64,000 bases of DNA from Faucicola osloensis_B (GTDB taxonomy: Bacteria > Pseudomonadota > Gammaproteobacteria > Pseudomonadales > Moraxellaceae), in assembly GCA_964211495.1 (NCBI GenBank), contig CAXORL010000004.1:124001-188000 (forward strand). Direction: 5' to 3'. Below are positions 1-8,570 of this stretch, one piece after another; position 1 is the first letter of the stretch; the number at the start of each line of letters is the position of its first letter. Under the pieces are notes generated by a model, which saw only the letters and a program-made list of their open reading frames with translations, did no database searches and was not told where the DNA came from. Position numbers and translations under genes: made by a program.

Positions 1-498
1 AGTAGGATCCAAACCCGCTTCGGTTAAAATCATGGTAAGCAGGCTAGTAGTGGTAGTCTTGCCATGCGCACCCGCCACTGCAATACCATGACGGTAACGC
101 ATCAGTTCACCTAGCATATCGGCGCGGCGTACCACAGGAATACGTCCTGACAAGGCGGCTTGGATTTCTGGATTGGTATGATCAATGGCTGATGACACCA
201 CGACCACATCGGCTTCACTGATGTTTTTGGAATCATGACCGATAAACACTTGAATGCCCATTTGGGTCAAACGGTCGGTCACTGGGCTTTGTTTGATGTC
301 TGAACCGCTAACCATATAGCCATGATTATGGACGACTTCGGCAATACCGCACATCCCTGCCCCACCAATACCGACAAAATGCACGTGGCGAATACGCCGC
401 ATCTCTGGGATTTCGACCACACGCTTGGTAATTTTTTTGGTGACACTGTTGGTTTTTTCAGTAGATTGGGCAGTGGCAGTTTTGGCTGATTTTGACAT
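1..498 (-). CDS. murC: UDP-N-acetylmuramate--L-alanine ligase, N-terminal part
   Basis: Cytoplasmic ligase that adds L-alanine to UDP-MurNAc, the first step of building the peptidoglycan stem peptide. Only the first 166 codons lie in the window; the gene runs off the left edge. After a Thr/Lys-rich leader of about 40 residues, the N-terminal Rossmann domain shows HFVGIGGAGMCGIAEV (UDP-MurNAc binding), the SGSD segment, VVSSAI, and the start of the Mur ligase ATP loop GAHGKTTTT. The start is the ATG at 496-498. It lies about 40 bases downstream of murG on the same strand, the usual dcw-cluster order murG-murC. Identification is firm; the C-terminal half cannot be judged. Confidence 0.95.
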   Translation of the reverse strand, partial: MSKSAKTATAQSTEKTNSVTKKITKRVVEIPEMRRIRHVHFVGIGGAGMCGIAEVVHNHGYMVSGSDIKQSPVTDRLTQMGIQVFIGHDSKNISEADVVVVSSAIDHTNPEIQAALSGRIPVVRRADMLGELMRYRHGIAVAGAHGKTTTTSLLTMILTEAGLDPT

Positions 499-541
499 AG
501 ACAGGCTCAATGATAAATGACTTATAAGTTGTAAAAAATAA

Positions 542-1660
542 TTAAGGTTTTAACTGGGATAAAATGGCATCGGCAGCCAGCTGTGTGGCATTGGGTTTGG
601 CAAACTCACGCGCTTTTTCTGCCATCGCTAAAATTTGATGACGGTCGAGCTTGGCTAAAATAGCACTTAAACTCTCTGCCGTTAATTCTTTTTGCGGCAT
701 TAAAAACGCGGCGCCATGTTCTGATAAAGTTTTGGCATTGGCCGTTTGGTGATCATCGACCGCATGGGGCAGCGGCACAAACACCGCAGGCAATCCAACC
801 GTGGCAACTTCTGTGACCGTGAGCGCCCCCGCACGGCAGACTATCACATCTGCCCAGCTGTAGGCTTCTGCCATATCTTTCACAAATGGCAAAATCTCAT
901 ATTGGGTGGATTGGAGTTGTGCTTCGCTATATACCGCTTGGGTAGCCTCTTGGTTGTTTTTGCCACATTGATGCCGCACTTGCCACGGCTTGGCATCTGG
1001 CATACTTTCTAATTTTTTTAGCGTGGGCGCGATATGATTATTTAGCGCCTGAGCACCCAAAGAACCACCAATGACCAATAGCTTTAAAGGACTGGTATCA
1101 TTGACATCGATACGGGCTTTTGGGGGCGGTACTTGTACGATAGCCTCACGTACGGGGTTGCCAACTGTCATCACTTTATTAGAAGGTAATTCTGTGAAGG
1201 TATTTGGGAAGGCTTCTAACACTTGATTAGCAAGCTTGGATAGATAGTTATTACTCATGCCTGCGATGGCATTTTGTTCATGAATGAGAATTGGTTTTTT
1301 ACAAAATTTGGCGGCCAATCCGCCGGGTGCGGTCACATAACCCCCAAACCCTACCACGATGTCGATTTTATTGGTTTTGATGATTTTGATAGCCGCTAAT
1401 GTTGCTTTGAGTAAGGTTGACGGGGCTTTAAATAAACGTTTGATACCGTTACCGCGTAACCCCTGCATATTGATCGCATGGTAAGTAAAGTCGTAATGTT
1501 GTAGCAACTCATTTTCCATACCGACTAGGGTGCCGAGCCAATGCACTTGGGCACCTGATTGTTGTAACGCCTGAGCCACCGCAATCGCTGGAAACACATG
1601 CCCACCCGTGCCTGCTGCCATCATCAGCACGCGCGGTTTTTGCATCGTTGGCTCACTCAT
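542..1660 (-). CDS. murG: Lipid II synthase MurG (GlcNAc transferase)
   Basis: Membrane-associated glycosyltransferase that adds GlcNAc to lipid I to make lipid II at the inner face of the cytoplasmic membrane. The 372-residue product has the N-terminal loop AAGTGGHVFPAIA, HEQNAIAGMSN, the GGSLGAQALN donor loop and the C-terminal UDP-GlcNAc site CRAGALTVTE followed by PLPHAVDDHQ. The reading frame is open upstream to 1753, but I chose the ATG at 1660. It has AAGGA about 8 bases upstream and gives the family's usual length. A (CCAAT)x4 repeat lies just upstream. It is followed closely by murC on the same strand, so the two are probably cotranscribed. Confidence 0.96.
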   Translation of the reverse strand: MSEPTMQKPRVLMMAAGTGGHVFPAIAVAQALQQSGAQVHWLGTLVGMENELLQHYDFTYHAINMQGLRGNGIKRLFKAPSTLLKATLAAIKIIKTNKIDIVVGFGGYVTAPGGLAAKFCKKPILIHEQNAIAGMSNNYLSKLANQVLEAFPNTFTELPSNKVMTVGNPVREAIVQVPPPKARIDVNDTSPLKLLVIGGSLGAQALNNHIAPTLKKLESMPDAKPWQVRHQCGKNNQEATQAVYSEAQLQSTQYEILPFVKDMAEAYSWADVIVCRAGALTVTEVATVGLPAVFVPLPHAVDDHQTANAKTLSEHGAAFLMPQKELTAESLSAILAKLDRHQILAMAEKAREFAKPNATQLAADAILSQLKP

Positions 1661-1674
1661 CTTATTATCCTTGA

Positions 1675-1694
1675 CCAATCCAATCCAATCCAAT
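1675..1694 (-). repeat. Pentanucleotide repeat, four copies, in the murG leader
   Basis: Four perfect copies of CCAAT on the plus strand (ATTGG on the coding strand of murG), 15 to 34 bases upstream of the murG ATG and just outside the Shine-Dalgarno sequence. The copy number is low, so it may be static, but it sits where a change in length would alter the promoter-to-RBS spacing. Confidence 0.8.
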
Positions 1695-1878
1695 TTAGGT
1701 GAGGTGGGGATTAAAAAAATCCCGTATGACTGACCTTCTATCGGGAAAAACAATCACCATAAAAATGGCAAAATCATAGCATTATTTCACCCAATAATAA
1801 AGTAAATCACTTGAATTGCTAAGTAGCATCAAGATTTTGCAGCCATCATATCGCTTTATATTCAAAGCGGCTCATTAG

Positions 1879-1922
1879 TTGTCACCGTTCTGTCATGAAT
1901 CAGTCAAGCCACTGTCACATAT
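1879..1922 (+). promoter_or_regulatory. Double Pho box (PhoB operator)
   Basis: Four heptamers, TTGTCAC (1879), CTGTCAT (1890), CAGTCAA (1901) and CTGTCAC (1912), are spaced exactly 11 bases apart. This matches the known PhoB half-site CTGTCAT with its 11-bp period, so the array makes two consecutive Pho boxes. A plausible -10 hexamer (TACCAT, 1929-1934) starts about 10 bases after the last heptamer, the spacing typical of PhoB-activated promoters, where the box replaces the -35 element. The target is the PhoX phosphatase gene starting at 2018. Confidence 0.9.
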
Positions 1923-2017
1923 CCCCTCTACCATACTCAGCATAATTGTTTCTGCATTATTTCAATAAAATTTATTTCGTAGCCACCTGCTTACTGCTAT
2001 CAGCAAGGAATTCAATC

Positions 2018-3991
2018 ATGACTGAAATTAATCAATTACACCAAACCATTAGCCGCCGTAATGTCATTCGTTTTTTGGCAGGGGTGCCTGCGCTGCCACT
2101 TGCCACAGGCTCTGTTGCCACCCTATTAACAGGTTGTGGGAGTGATAGTAATACTAATAGCACAGCAGGCATACTCAATAATACACAAAAAACCATCAAA
2201 TCCACTGAATTTGTCGGTATGGCTGCACCAAATTTATCAAATCCCGCCAATATGGCAACGGTGTATGTCGATTCAAAGCTAAAAGCAACCTTTGATGACA
2301 ATACCACGACTGAATATAAGCTACAGTATCAACCGTTTTTTAAAACAGGCGATAAATTAAAAGACTTAAAGGGTAATGACATCATTGCAGGCGGCTATTT
2401 TGATATCTATAACAAGCCCATCATGGATAGCTCAGTGCTAGCCTCTACTCGCCAGTTTTTCTCTGATTGTCCCGATGGTTCTTCATTATTGACAGTTAAA
2501 GGCGCACGTGTTGCAGGTGTAACAGGTAATACCGTATTTGCGGTGGTGCAATTTGAATATACAAGTAAAGACCAAGCCGGCAGCAATACTTACGGTACAC
2601 TACCTTCACCCATTGCGGTAGTGACGCTTGACCAAAACCCACAAACAGGCGAACTCAAAGTCGTCAAATACCACAATGTGGATATGTCAAAAGTGTATGG
2701 GTTATGGATTACTTGTGGTGCATCCCTTTCACCGTGGAATACGCATTTGTCATCAGAAGAGTATGAACCAGACGCTTTCATGGCGAGAAGCAGCGCCCAA
2801 TTTAAAGCATTTAGTAAAAACTTATACGGTGATGAAACCAAAGCAAACCCATACCATTATGGTCATTTACCAGAAATCGTAGTCAATGCGGATGGGTCTG
2901 GTATCGCCAAAAAACATTTCAATCTAGGTCGTATCTCTCACGAACTGATTCAAGTGATGCCTGACCAACGTACTGCGTTGATGGGTGATGACTTCACTAA
3001 CAGTGGTTTATTCATGTTTGTTGCCGATAAAGCAGCTGACCTGTCTGCAGGTAACCTCTATGTTGCCAAAATCAGCCAAACGTCAGCCAAAGGTGGCCCT
3101 GCCGCTGCCAGTGATTTTAGCATCAAATGGATTCATCTGGGACATGCGACCAGCGCTGAAATCGAAGCCCTAGCCAATACGGTAGTACCAACCGATATCA
3201 TGGATGTCAAATACACTGACCCGAATGATACCTCTTATAAAAAAATCGGCTATGACGGGGCAAGTAACTGGGTAAAAGTTGCGCCAAATAGCAAATTACC
3301 GGCAGACAAACTCACCCAAGCGGCGGCATTTTTAGAGACTCACCGCTATGCAGCGCTGCAAGGTGCATCAATGGCGTTTACCAAAATGGAAGGCACCACG
3401 GTCAATATCAAGGATAAAATCGCCTACTCTGCCATGTCTCGCATTGAAAAATCCATGACCACAGACGAGTACGATGTCAAAGTGGCTCAGCTAAAATCAG
3501 GCGCAGTCTATGCCCATGAGCTTAAAGGCGGTCAGGTTGATAACAATGGTAAAGCGATTAACTCTGAGTGGGTCTCTACCCGCATGTATGTACCTGAAGG
3601 CTTAGCAGGGGAAGACATTGCCAAAGATGCGCTCGGTAATACGTCTAACATTGACAAAATCTCTTGCCCCGATAACCTAAAATTCTCTGAAAAAATGCGT
3701 ACCTTATTTATCGGTGAAGACTCTGGCTACCATGTTAACAACTATCTTTGGGCATACAATGTTGATACCAAAAAATTAGCGCGTATCCTGTCAACACCAG
3801 CGGGCGCTGAGTCTACGGGTCTACACGCGGTCGATGAAGTCAATGGCTATACCTATATCATGTCAAACTTCCAACACCCAGGTGATATGACATTTGTCCC
3901 CGCCGTTGAGACAGCAGTTCGCCCGCTCATTAACCAAAACTTCAAAGATGGCTACAGTGCTGCGGTGGGTTATTTGGCGTTTAAAGCTTAG
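2018..3991 (+). CDS. phoX: PhoX-family alkaline phosphatase, Tat-exported lipoprotein
   Basis: Secreted phosphatase of the PhoX (DUF839) family, which releases phosphate from organic phosphate esters using calcium and iron. The start is the ATG at 2018, with AAGGAA 8 bases upstream. The N-terminus shows a twin-arginine motif (SRRNVIRF, residues 12-19), a hydrophobic stretch and a lipobox ending LLTGC with Cys40, so the protein is probably folded before export and then lipid-anchored. The body of 657 residues fits the family; the conserved stretches GRISHE and STGLHAVDEVNGYTYIMSN are visible. A double Pho box upstream indicates induction by phosphate starvation. It is a single-gene unit ended by the hairpin at 4013-4041. 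The exact family assignment rests on motifs and on the Pho box context. Confidence 0.88.
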   Translation: MTEINQLHQTISRRNVIRFLAGVPALPLATGSVATLLTGCGSDSNTNSTAGILNNTQKTIKSTEFVGMAAPNLSNPANMATVYVDSKLKATFDDNTTTEYKLQYQPFFKTGDKLKDLKGNDIIAGGYFDIYNKPIMDSSVLASTRQFFSDCPDGSSLLTVKGARVAGVTGNTVFAVVQFEYTSKDQAGSNTYGTLPSPIAVVTLDQNPQTGELKVVKYHNVDMSKVYGLWITCGASLSPWNTHLSSEEYEPDAFMARSSAQFKAFSKNLYGDETKANPYHYGHLPEIVVNADGSGIAKKHFNLGRISHELIQVMPDQRTALMGDDFTNSGLFMFVADKAADLSAGNLYVAKISQTSAKGGPAAASDFSIKWIHLGHATSAEIEALANTVVPTDIMDVKYTDPNDTSYKKIGYDGASNWVKVAPNSKLPADKLTQAAAFLETHRYAALQGASMAFTKMEGTTVNIKDKIAYSAMSRIEKSMTTDEYDVKVAQLKSGAVYAHELKGGQVDNNGKAINSEWVSTRMYVPEGLAGEDIAKDALGNTSNIDKISCPDNLKFSEKMRTLFIGEDSGYHVNNYLWAYNVDTKKLARILSTPAGAESTGLHAVDEVNGYTYIMSNFQHPGDMTFVPAVETAVRPLINQNFKDGYSAAVGYLAFKA

Positions 3992-4012
3992 CACCCTGGC
4001 AAGCGATGATAT

Positions 4013-4041
4013 AAAAAACCCAGTCATTGACTGGGTTTTTT
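4013..4041. terminator. Bidirectional rho-independent terminator between phoX and gshB
   Basis: Perfect inverted repeat with arms AAAAAACCCAGTCA and TGACTGGGTTTTTT almost touching. It has a T-run on either strand, so it can end both the rightward phoX and the leftward gshB transcripts. Confidence 0.88.
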
Positions 4042-4062
4042 ATTTTGCTTTGGCAATAACAG

Positions 4063-5025
4063 CTAGTGAATTTGCGTTTCAATATGCGTTTCAATAAACG
4101 CAATAAAATCCTCTGCGATATGCGTGCCGCATTGGTCGTCAATCTCACGCACGCAGGTGGGGCTAGTCACGTTAATCTCTGTCACTTTGCCACCAATCAC
4201 ATCGAGTCCGACAAAGTACAAGCCTTTTTGTAGTAGCACAGGCGCCACTTGCTCGGCAACTTGTCGCTCTTGCGCTGACAGTGGCATGGCGACCCCACGA
4301 CCACCTGCGGCTAGATTACCGCGCGTTTCGCCTTGGCTTGGGATACGCGCCAAGCAATAATCCACGGGCTTACCACCGACAATTAAAATGCGTTTATCCC
4401 CGTCCTTGATTTCGGGCAAGTATTTTTGCGCCATCACAGGCAAGCTTTCAAGCTGGGTTAACATCTCAAGGGTTGAGCCGATATTAGGGCTATCGGCGGT
4501 CAGACGAAAAATGCCCATTCCCCCCATGCCATCAAGCGGTTTGACGATGACATCTTGATGGGTTTTGATAAAATCACGGATATGGGTTTGTTTGTTGGTC
4601 ACAATCGTTGGTGTCATCAGCTCAGGGAATTGCGTCGCAAACAGTTTTTCGTTGCAGTCACGTACGCTTTCTGGGTTATTGACTACCAATACACCTGCTC
4701 GCTGAGCATATTCTAGCAAGTACAGGCTATACAAAAACTGCATGTCAAACGGCGGGTCTTTACGCATCAAGATGACGTCAAATGCGCTAGCAGGCTGCGT
4801 GGTTTTTTCACCCAGCTCATAAAAATGCGCAGGGTCTTTAAACGTTTTGAGCGATTGGCTATCAATTTGCAGTGCGCCATTATCGAGCCACAAATCGTGA
4901 ATTTGGCAATAATGCGCCGTGTGACCACGATCTGCAATCGCCCACAGCATCGCGAGCGTGGTGTCTTTTTTGTAGTTAATGGTGTGGATATCGTCCATGA
5001 CGATCAGAAAATTCAGTGGTTTCAT
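4063..5025 (-). CDS. gshB: Glutathione synthetase
   Basis: ATP-grasp ligase joining gamma-glutamylcysteine and glycine to form glutathione in the cytoplasm. The 320-residue product matches family length. Motifs include the N-terminal FLIVMDDIHTIN, NPESVRDCNEKL, the glycine loop KPLDGMGGMGIF, and the C-terminal INVTSPTCVREID that contributes metal and substrate contacts. The start ATG at 5025 is preceded by AAGGATACTA. The gene is downstream of a lipoprotein gene on the same strand with a 54-base gap. No gamma-glutamylcysteine ligase gene is visible in the window, so that step must be encoded elsewhere. Confidence 0.95.
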   Translation of the reverse strand: MKPLNFLIVMDDIHTINYKKDTTLAMLWAIADRGHTAHYCQIHDLWLDNGALQIDSQSLKTFKDPAHFYELGEKTTQPASAFDVILMRKDPPFDMQFLYSLYLLEYAQRAGVLVVNNPESVRDCNEKLFATQFPELMTPTIVTNKQTHIRDFIKTHQDVIVKPLDGMGGMGIFRLTADSPNIGSTLEMLTQLESLPVMAQKYLPEIKDGDKRILIVGGKPVDYCLARIPSQGETRGNLAAGGRGVAMPLSAQERQVAEQVAPVLLQKGLYFVGLDVIGGKVTEINVTSPTCVREIDDQCGTHIAEDFIAFIETHIETQIH

Positions 5026-5079
5026 TTAGTATCCTTGTTAGTATGCTTGTTCAATTTTTATCAATTATTCGTTTTGCTA

Positions 5080-5661
5080 TTAAAACATCGATTCGACCGC
5101 ATTGCCATTATTATCGTAGCGCATACCGCTGGTCGGTTGTTCATTGGTAAACCAAAAATGGTATTCAGGATTACCCGCTTGGCTGTAAACAATCGCTTCT
5201 TGTACTGCACCTTGGCGGAACAATACTTTTTGTTTGATACGACTATCGGACAATCGATACGTCACCCAACCATGATATAAACCGTTAACCAAGTCGGTGC
5301 GAAGCTGGGTCACAAAGTTTGGGTAGTACACCACCAAAAATTCATCGAAGTAACCGTTTTTCACAAAGGTGGTAAATTGCTCCCCTTCTGGCATCACGCC
5401 ATTATAAGGACCATCGGCAATGCCTTGTGGCGCAGCTTGTGGTGATTTTGGCGGCAAGATAAGGCTATTTAACGCATCATAAAACGGCTGTTGGTCAGTT
5501 GCCACATTGACAATCGCAGGCGGTTTGCTACCCTCTGCCATCAGTTCATTAATACTACTACAACCTGCAAGCGCAAATAATATCGCCGATAAGGTAAGTG
5601 CAGTGCCGACACGCAAAAGGTGTGCCGTTGTTAGTGTGGTGGGCAAGGCTTTTGTCAACAT
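5080..5661 (-). CDS. Predicted lipoprotein of unknown function
   Basis: I do not recognise a named family. The 193-residue product has a signal sequence with the hydrophobic core TALTLSAILFALAG ending in a lipobox (FALAGC, Cys34), so it is probably lipidated. The mature part begins with a Ser/Pro-rich linker and then a compact domain rich in Tyr and Phe. That domain contains FVKNGYFDEFLVVYYPNF, a HGWVTYRLSDSRIKQKVLF segment and YHFWFTNEQP, suggesting a small beta-rich fold. AGAGGA precedes the ATG. It lies between pyrE and gshB on the same strand with separate gaps, which gives no functional clue. Confidence 0.7.
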   Translation of the reverse strand: MLTKALPTTLTTAHLLRVGTALTLSAILFALAGCSSINELMAEGSKPPAIVNVATDQQPFYDALNSLILPPKSPQAAPQGIADGPYNGVMPEGEQFTTFVKNGYFDEFLVVYYPNFVTQLRTDLVNGLYHGWVTYRLSDSRIKQKVLFRQGAVQEAIVYSQAGNPEYHFWFTNEQPTSGMRYDNNGNAVESMF

Positions 5662-5786
5662 AGCCGTCCTCTTAAATGGTTAATAAAAACAATCTATCGT
5701 TAGCGGGGTTGGGTGATGACGTTTATATAACATGATGTAAAAAACTATCTTGTGAAATCATCACCCAGTATGATGGCAACCGCTTA

Positions 5787-6536
5787 TTAAACGCCATATT
5801 GGTCGCGGTAGGCTTGCATTTTGGCAAGTTCCTCCTGTGTGCCATTTTTGGCGACATACTCAGTAATGTCATCCATCGTGACCAAGGCAAGTACCGGTAC
5901 GTTGAGGCTTTGTGCCAGTTCTTGAATGGCAGATTGTTCGCTTTGACCTTTTTCTTTACGATCCAGCGCAACGATAATCCCCGCGACTTTGGCGTCTGAT
6001 TTCTCTAGTAGCGCAACGACTTCACGCATCGCTGTACCCGCGGTCATCACATCATCAATCACCCAAACGGATTTGTCTTTGAGATCGGCTCCCACCAGCA
6101 TACCGCCTTCCCCGTGGTCTTTGGCTTCTTTGCGGTTATAGCCCCAATCGGCATTGATTTGGTGATTGTTCCACAGTGCTTGCGCGGTCGCCGCCACAAA
6201 CGGAATACCCTTGTATGCTGCCCCAAAAATTACCAAATCCTTACTGTCGCTAGATTGTAGCTGCTTGGCAAGCGCATCCGCATACCCATTTGCCAACACC
6301 GACAATAGCTCACCTGTTGATAACAAACCTGCATTAAAAAAATACGGGCTTATACGACCTGATTTTAGGGTAAATTCGCCAAATTTTAGTACGTTATTTT
6401 TGAGTGCCACTTCAATAAAATACTGGGGAATAAACTGCGGCGAGTGAGCGGCTTGGCTTTGAGAGGATGGGGTTTGAGAGGATGGGGTTTGAGAGAATTG
6501 GGTTTGAGATGCTTGGGCTTGAGATGATTGCGACAT
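5787..6536 (-). CDS. pyrE: Orotate phosphoribosyltransferase with repetitive N-terminal tail
   Basis: Converts orotate and PRPP to orotidine monophosphate in pyrimidine synthesis. The catalytic domain begins near residue 38 with FIEVALKNNVLKFGEFTLKSG and RISPYFFNAG, and has the PRPP loop VWVIDDVMTAGTA and the flexible-loop lysines in NRKEAKDHGEGG. The ATG at 6536 has GGAG 8 bases upstream; an in-frame TTG four codons earlier overlaps that RBS and is unlikely. The first 35 residues are a degenerate Ser/Gln/Thr/Pro repeat that is absent from typical PyrE (about 213 residues; this one is 249). The tail is encoded by imperfect 15-bp repeats. Confidence 0.95.
   Translation of the reverse strand: MSQSSQAQASQTQFSQTPSSQTPSSQSQAAHSPQFIPQYFIEVALKNNVLKFGEFTLKSGRISPYFFNAGLLSTGELLSVLANGYADALAKQLQSSDSKDLVIFGAAYKGIPFVAATAQALWNNHQINADWGYNRKEAKDHGEGGMLVGADLKDKSVWVIDDVMTAGTAMREVVALLEKSDAKVAGIIVALDRKEKGQSEQSAIQELAQSLNVPVLALVTMDDITEYVAKNGTQEELAKMQAYRDQYGV
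6455..6533 (-). repeat. 15-bp imperfect tandem repeats coding the PyrE N-terminal Ser/Gln tail
   Basis: Units close to GATGGGGTTTGAGAG (plus strand) recur every 15 bases, two of them identical, flanked by more diverged units. They encode repeated pentapeptides such as SQTPS, SQTQF and SQAQA. The period is a multiple of three, so copy number changes would lengthen or shorten the tail without frameshift. Confidence 0.8.
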
Positions 6537-6572
6537 ACGCGACTCCAAAAAAGAACAAGTTAAAAAATACCG

Positions 6573-7517
6573 TTAGCCGCCTGTGATTGGGTTTTGCGAG
6601 CTAATGGTAATAGTACGTTTGCTGATGGCTGTTTGCTTACCCACTTGCCAATCCATGGCAAGGGCAGCGAGTGCAACATGCGTCGGCTCGATATATAAAT
6701 CGTTATGCCGGGTCAAAAAATGCAATTGCGTGCGATGTGCCTCGATGTATTGATTGATAGCATCAGCCAAGTCTTGCAAAGTGATTTGAGGGTTGAGTGA
6801 TTTGCGTGATTTGCATTGGCATAGCAAAAACACACAAAGTACAAGATGGTACATTTGTCCCATCAGATACAGTTTGGTTTCGATATTGAGTAGCGCTTGG
6901 TTATAAGTGGCATCAGACTGTGTGCTGTGGGAATCGTTGGCTTGATGTGCGCAGGAATTTTGCAATGTCTGCTGTGACAAGGATGTTGTAAGCGTATTCA
7001 TACTCGCTAAATGTGGGTATCGACCCATCACCTCTTTCATCAGTGCAACACTGCTGTCATTGACGAGCTGCGGCAACAAAGACAGCGGTAAATGCAATGA
7101 TGGGTGTTTGCTTTGGCTGCTATTTGCCTGCTGTTGCTGCTGCTGGATAAAGTGCCGCATCTCAATGGTTTGCTCAGATAGTAACTGCTCTAGCATGTCA
7201 GATTGATGACTTTGCGGATTTTTTTTAGGGATTTTTGTTGTGTTATCCCTCATTGGATAGGGCTTGGCAACGTCTTTTATAATAGCGGTGAGGTTATTGT
7301 TGGTATCCGCCACTGGCAATGAAAGCGGTTTTTGCATATAGACGTCAATGGTATGACGCGCGGGTATGACGCGCTTGTCAATCGGGCGACAAGGATCAGG
7401 TAAAGCCAATCTTTCTGCCTCTGTCATCACATTGGGATGGCGTAGCTGGTCTTTGTCTTTAACCACTTGGTTTTTTGCGGCTTGGCGCTCGTTGTTGGAA
7501 TACGTCATGGCATACAC
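6573..7517 (-). CDS. Hypothetical protein, Gln/Ser-rich
   Basis: I do not recognise this protein. It has up to 314 residues from a GTG at 7517; an ATG three codons later (7508) is equally likely, and neither has a strong RBS. The N-terminal half is polar with a run of five glutamines near the middle (IQQQQQQA). The C-terminal third looks folded: YNQALLNIETKLYLMGQMYHLVLCVFLLCQC is a hydrophobic helix with three cysteines. It is followed by LQDLADAINQYIEAHRTQLHFL and a final helix ending ALAALAMDWQVGKQTAISKRTI. No signal peptide is seen. It lies between an SDR gene and pyrE on the same strand. Confidence 0.6.
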   Translation of the reverse strand: MYAMTYSNNERQAAKNQVVKDKDQLRHPNVMTEAERLALPDPCRPIDKRVIPARHTIDVYMQKPLSLPVADTNNNLTAIIKDVAKPYPMRDNTTKIPKKNPQSHQSDMLEQLLSEQTIEMRHFIQQQQQQANSSQSKHPSLHLPLSLLPQLVNDSSVALMKEVMGRYPHLASMNTLTTSLSQQTLQNSCAHQANDSHSTQSDATYNQALLNIETKLYLMGQMYHLVLCVFLLCQCKSRKSLNPQITLQDLADAINQYIEAHRTQLHFLTRHNDLYIEPTHVALAALAMDWQVGKQTAISKRTITISSQNPITGG

Positions 7518-7592
7518 GGCTATAAAATCACTGATAGGTAAATGCTGATAGATAAATGATCAAAAATTTTTGTTGAAACCCACCACCCATCA

Positions 7593-8504
7593 CTATTCGC
7601 CTAAACTCGACAAAATATACTGATAGCCTGACTGCCAATCTGGGTAGTTGAGCCAACTAGCTGGCAAATTAGTGATAATGCGTTTGCCCGTTGTTGGCTC
7701 TATACAGGGCAGCGATAAGTTCAAGGCCTGTGCAGTCGCCAAATAGTTTAGCACAGTATAGAGCGGGACTGGCGCGTTATCTGTCGCCAAGTAAACTGGC
7801 ACAGTTTGACCTGCATTGATAACCTTGACAATGATGCTGACTAAGTCTGTATCCATAATACGATTAGTCCATGTATTACTCGGATAATCGCTCGCCATAT
7901 TTGGCGACTGCGCTGCTAACTGTTTTGCCATGGTCAGTAGACGTAGCCGTGACTGCCCATAAATCCCACTTGGACGAATGATGACGCTCTTATCTTCAAA
8001 GTGCTGCTGCAACAACTGCTCAGTTTGCAAAATCACTTGAGACGTGGCACTTGTTGGCGCTGACACAGGGGTATTGATATCAATGATTTCGCCCGCGTTT
8101 TGTCCGTAAACGCCTGTCGAAGAAATAAATACCACACGCTTGAGGTTTGGTAGATGGTCACCCAATCGCACCACATGCTCGGCAATCGCATAATAACTGT
8201 CACGGTAACCTTGTAGCGACAAGGTATCTGCACTGACAATAATGCAGATTTGGTTAATTTGGCTGGTCCATTGACTTAGCTGGGCAATGGCTAATGTGCG
8301 CGCATCACTGGCAATAAAATGTAGATTTTTCTGATATAGCTGTTTATTATCAAGTGGCAGCTTGGCTGTCACGGGGTTACAGAAAGATAAATCTGTCGGC
8401 GTGGAGCGGCTGACACCAATCACGCAATGCCCCTGCGCCGCTAATTGCTTGGCAACAGGTAAACCAATTTTGCCCAGTCCAATCATTAAAATGGTTTGCA
8501 TCAT
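7593..8504 (-). CDS. NAD(P)-binding SDR/epimerase-like protein (YeeZ type)
   Basis: Soluble extended-SDR-like protein of about 303 residues. The dinucleotide loop GLGKIGLPVAKQLAAQGH is at the extreme N-terminus, followed by CVIGVSRSTP. Mid-protein are VVFISSTGVYGQN, with the SxxxY region where an SDR catalytic tyrosine would lie, and VIIRPSGIYGQSRL, as in nucleoside-diphosphate-sugar epimerase relatives such as YeeZ. The substrate is unknown. I start at the ATG at 8504 because the Rossmann fold begins right there and AGG precedes it; an ATG at 8528 in frame is possible. It is followed on the same strand by the hypothetical gene at 6573. Confidence 0.8.
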   Translation of the reverse strand: MMQTILMIGLGKIGLPVAKQLAAQGHCVIGVSRSTPTDLSFCNPVTAKLPLDNKQLYQKNLHFIASDARTLAIAQLSQWTSQINQICIIVSADTLSLQGYRDSYYAIAEHVVRLGDHLPNLKRVVFISSTGVYGQNAGEIIDINTPVSAPTSATSQVILQTEQLLQQHFEDKSVIIRPSGIYGQSRLRLLTMAKQLAAQSPNMASDYPSNTWTNRIMDTDLVSIIVKVINAGQTVPVYLATDNAPVPLYTVLNYLATAQALNLSLPCIEPTTGKRIITNLPASWLNYPDWQSGYQYILSSLGE

Positions 8505-8570
8505 GCTATGACCTATCGCGAATGGCATTAAAAAAGCTGACTATTTTTAATCGATGTATTTTTAACCGAT

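Noticed and set aside
1661..1753. N-terminal extension of MurG to the upstream start at 1753
   Set aside because: No RBS, non-family residues, and it would cross the CCAAT repeat; the ATG at 1660 has a good RBS and fits the family.
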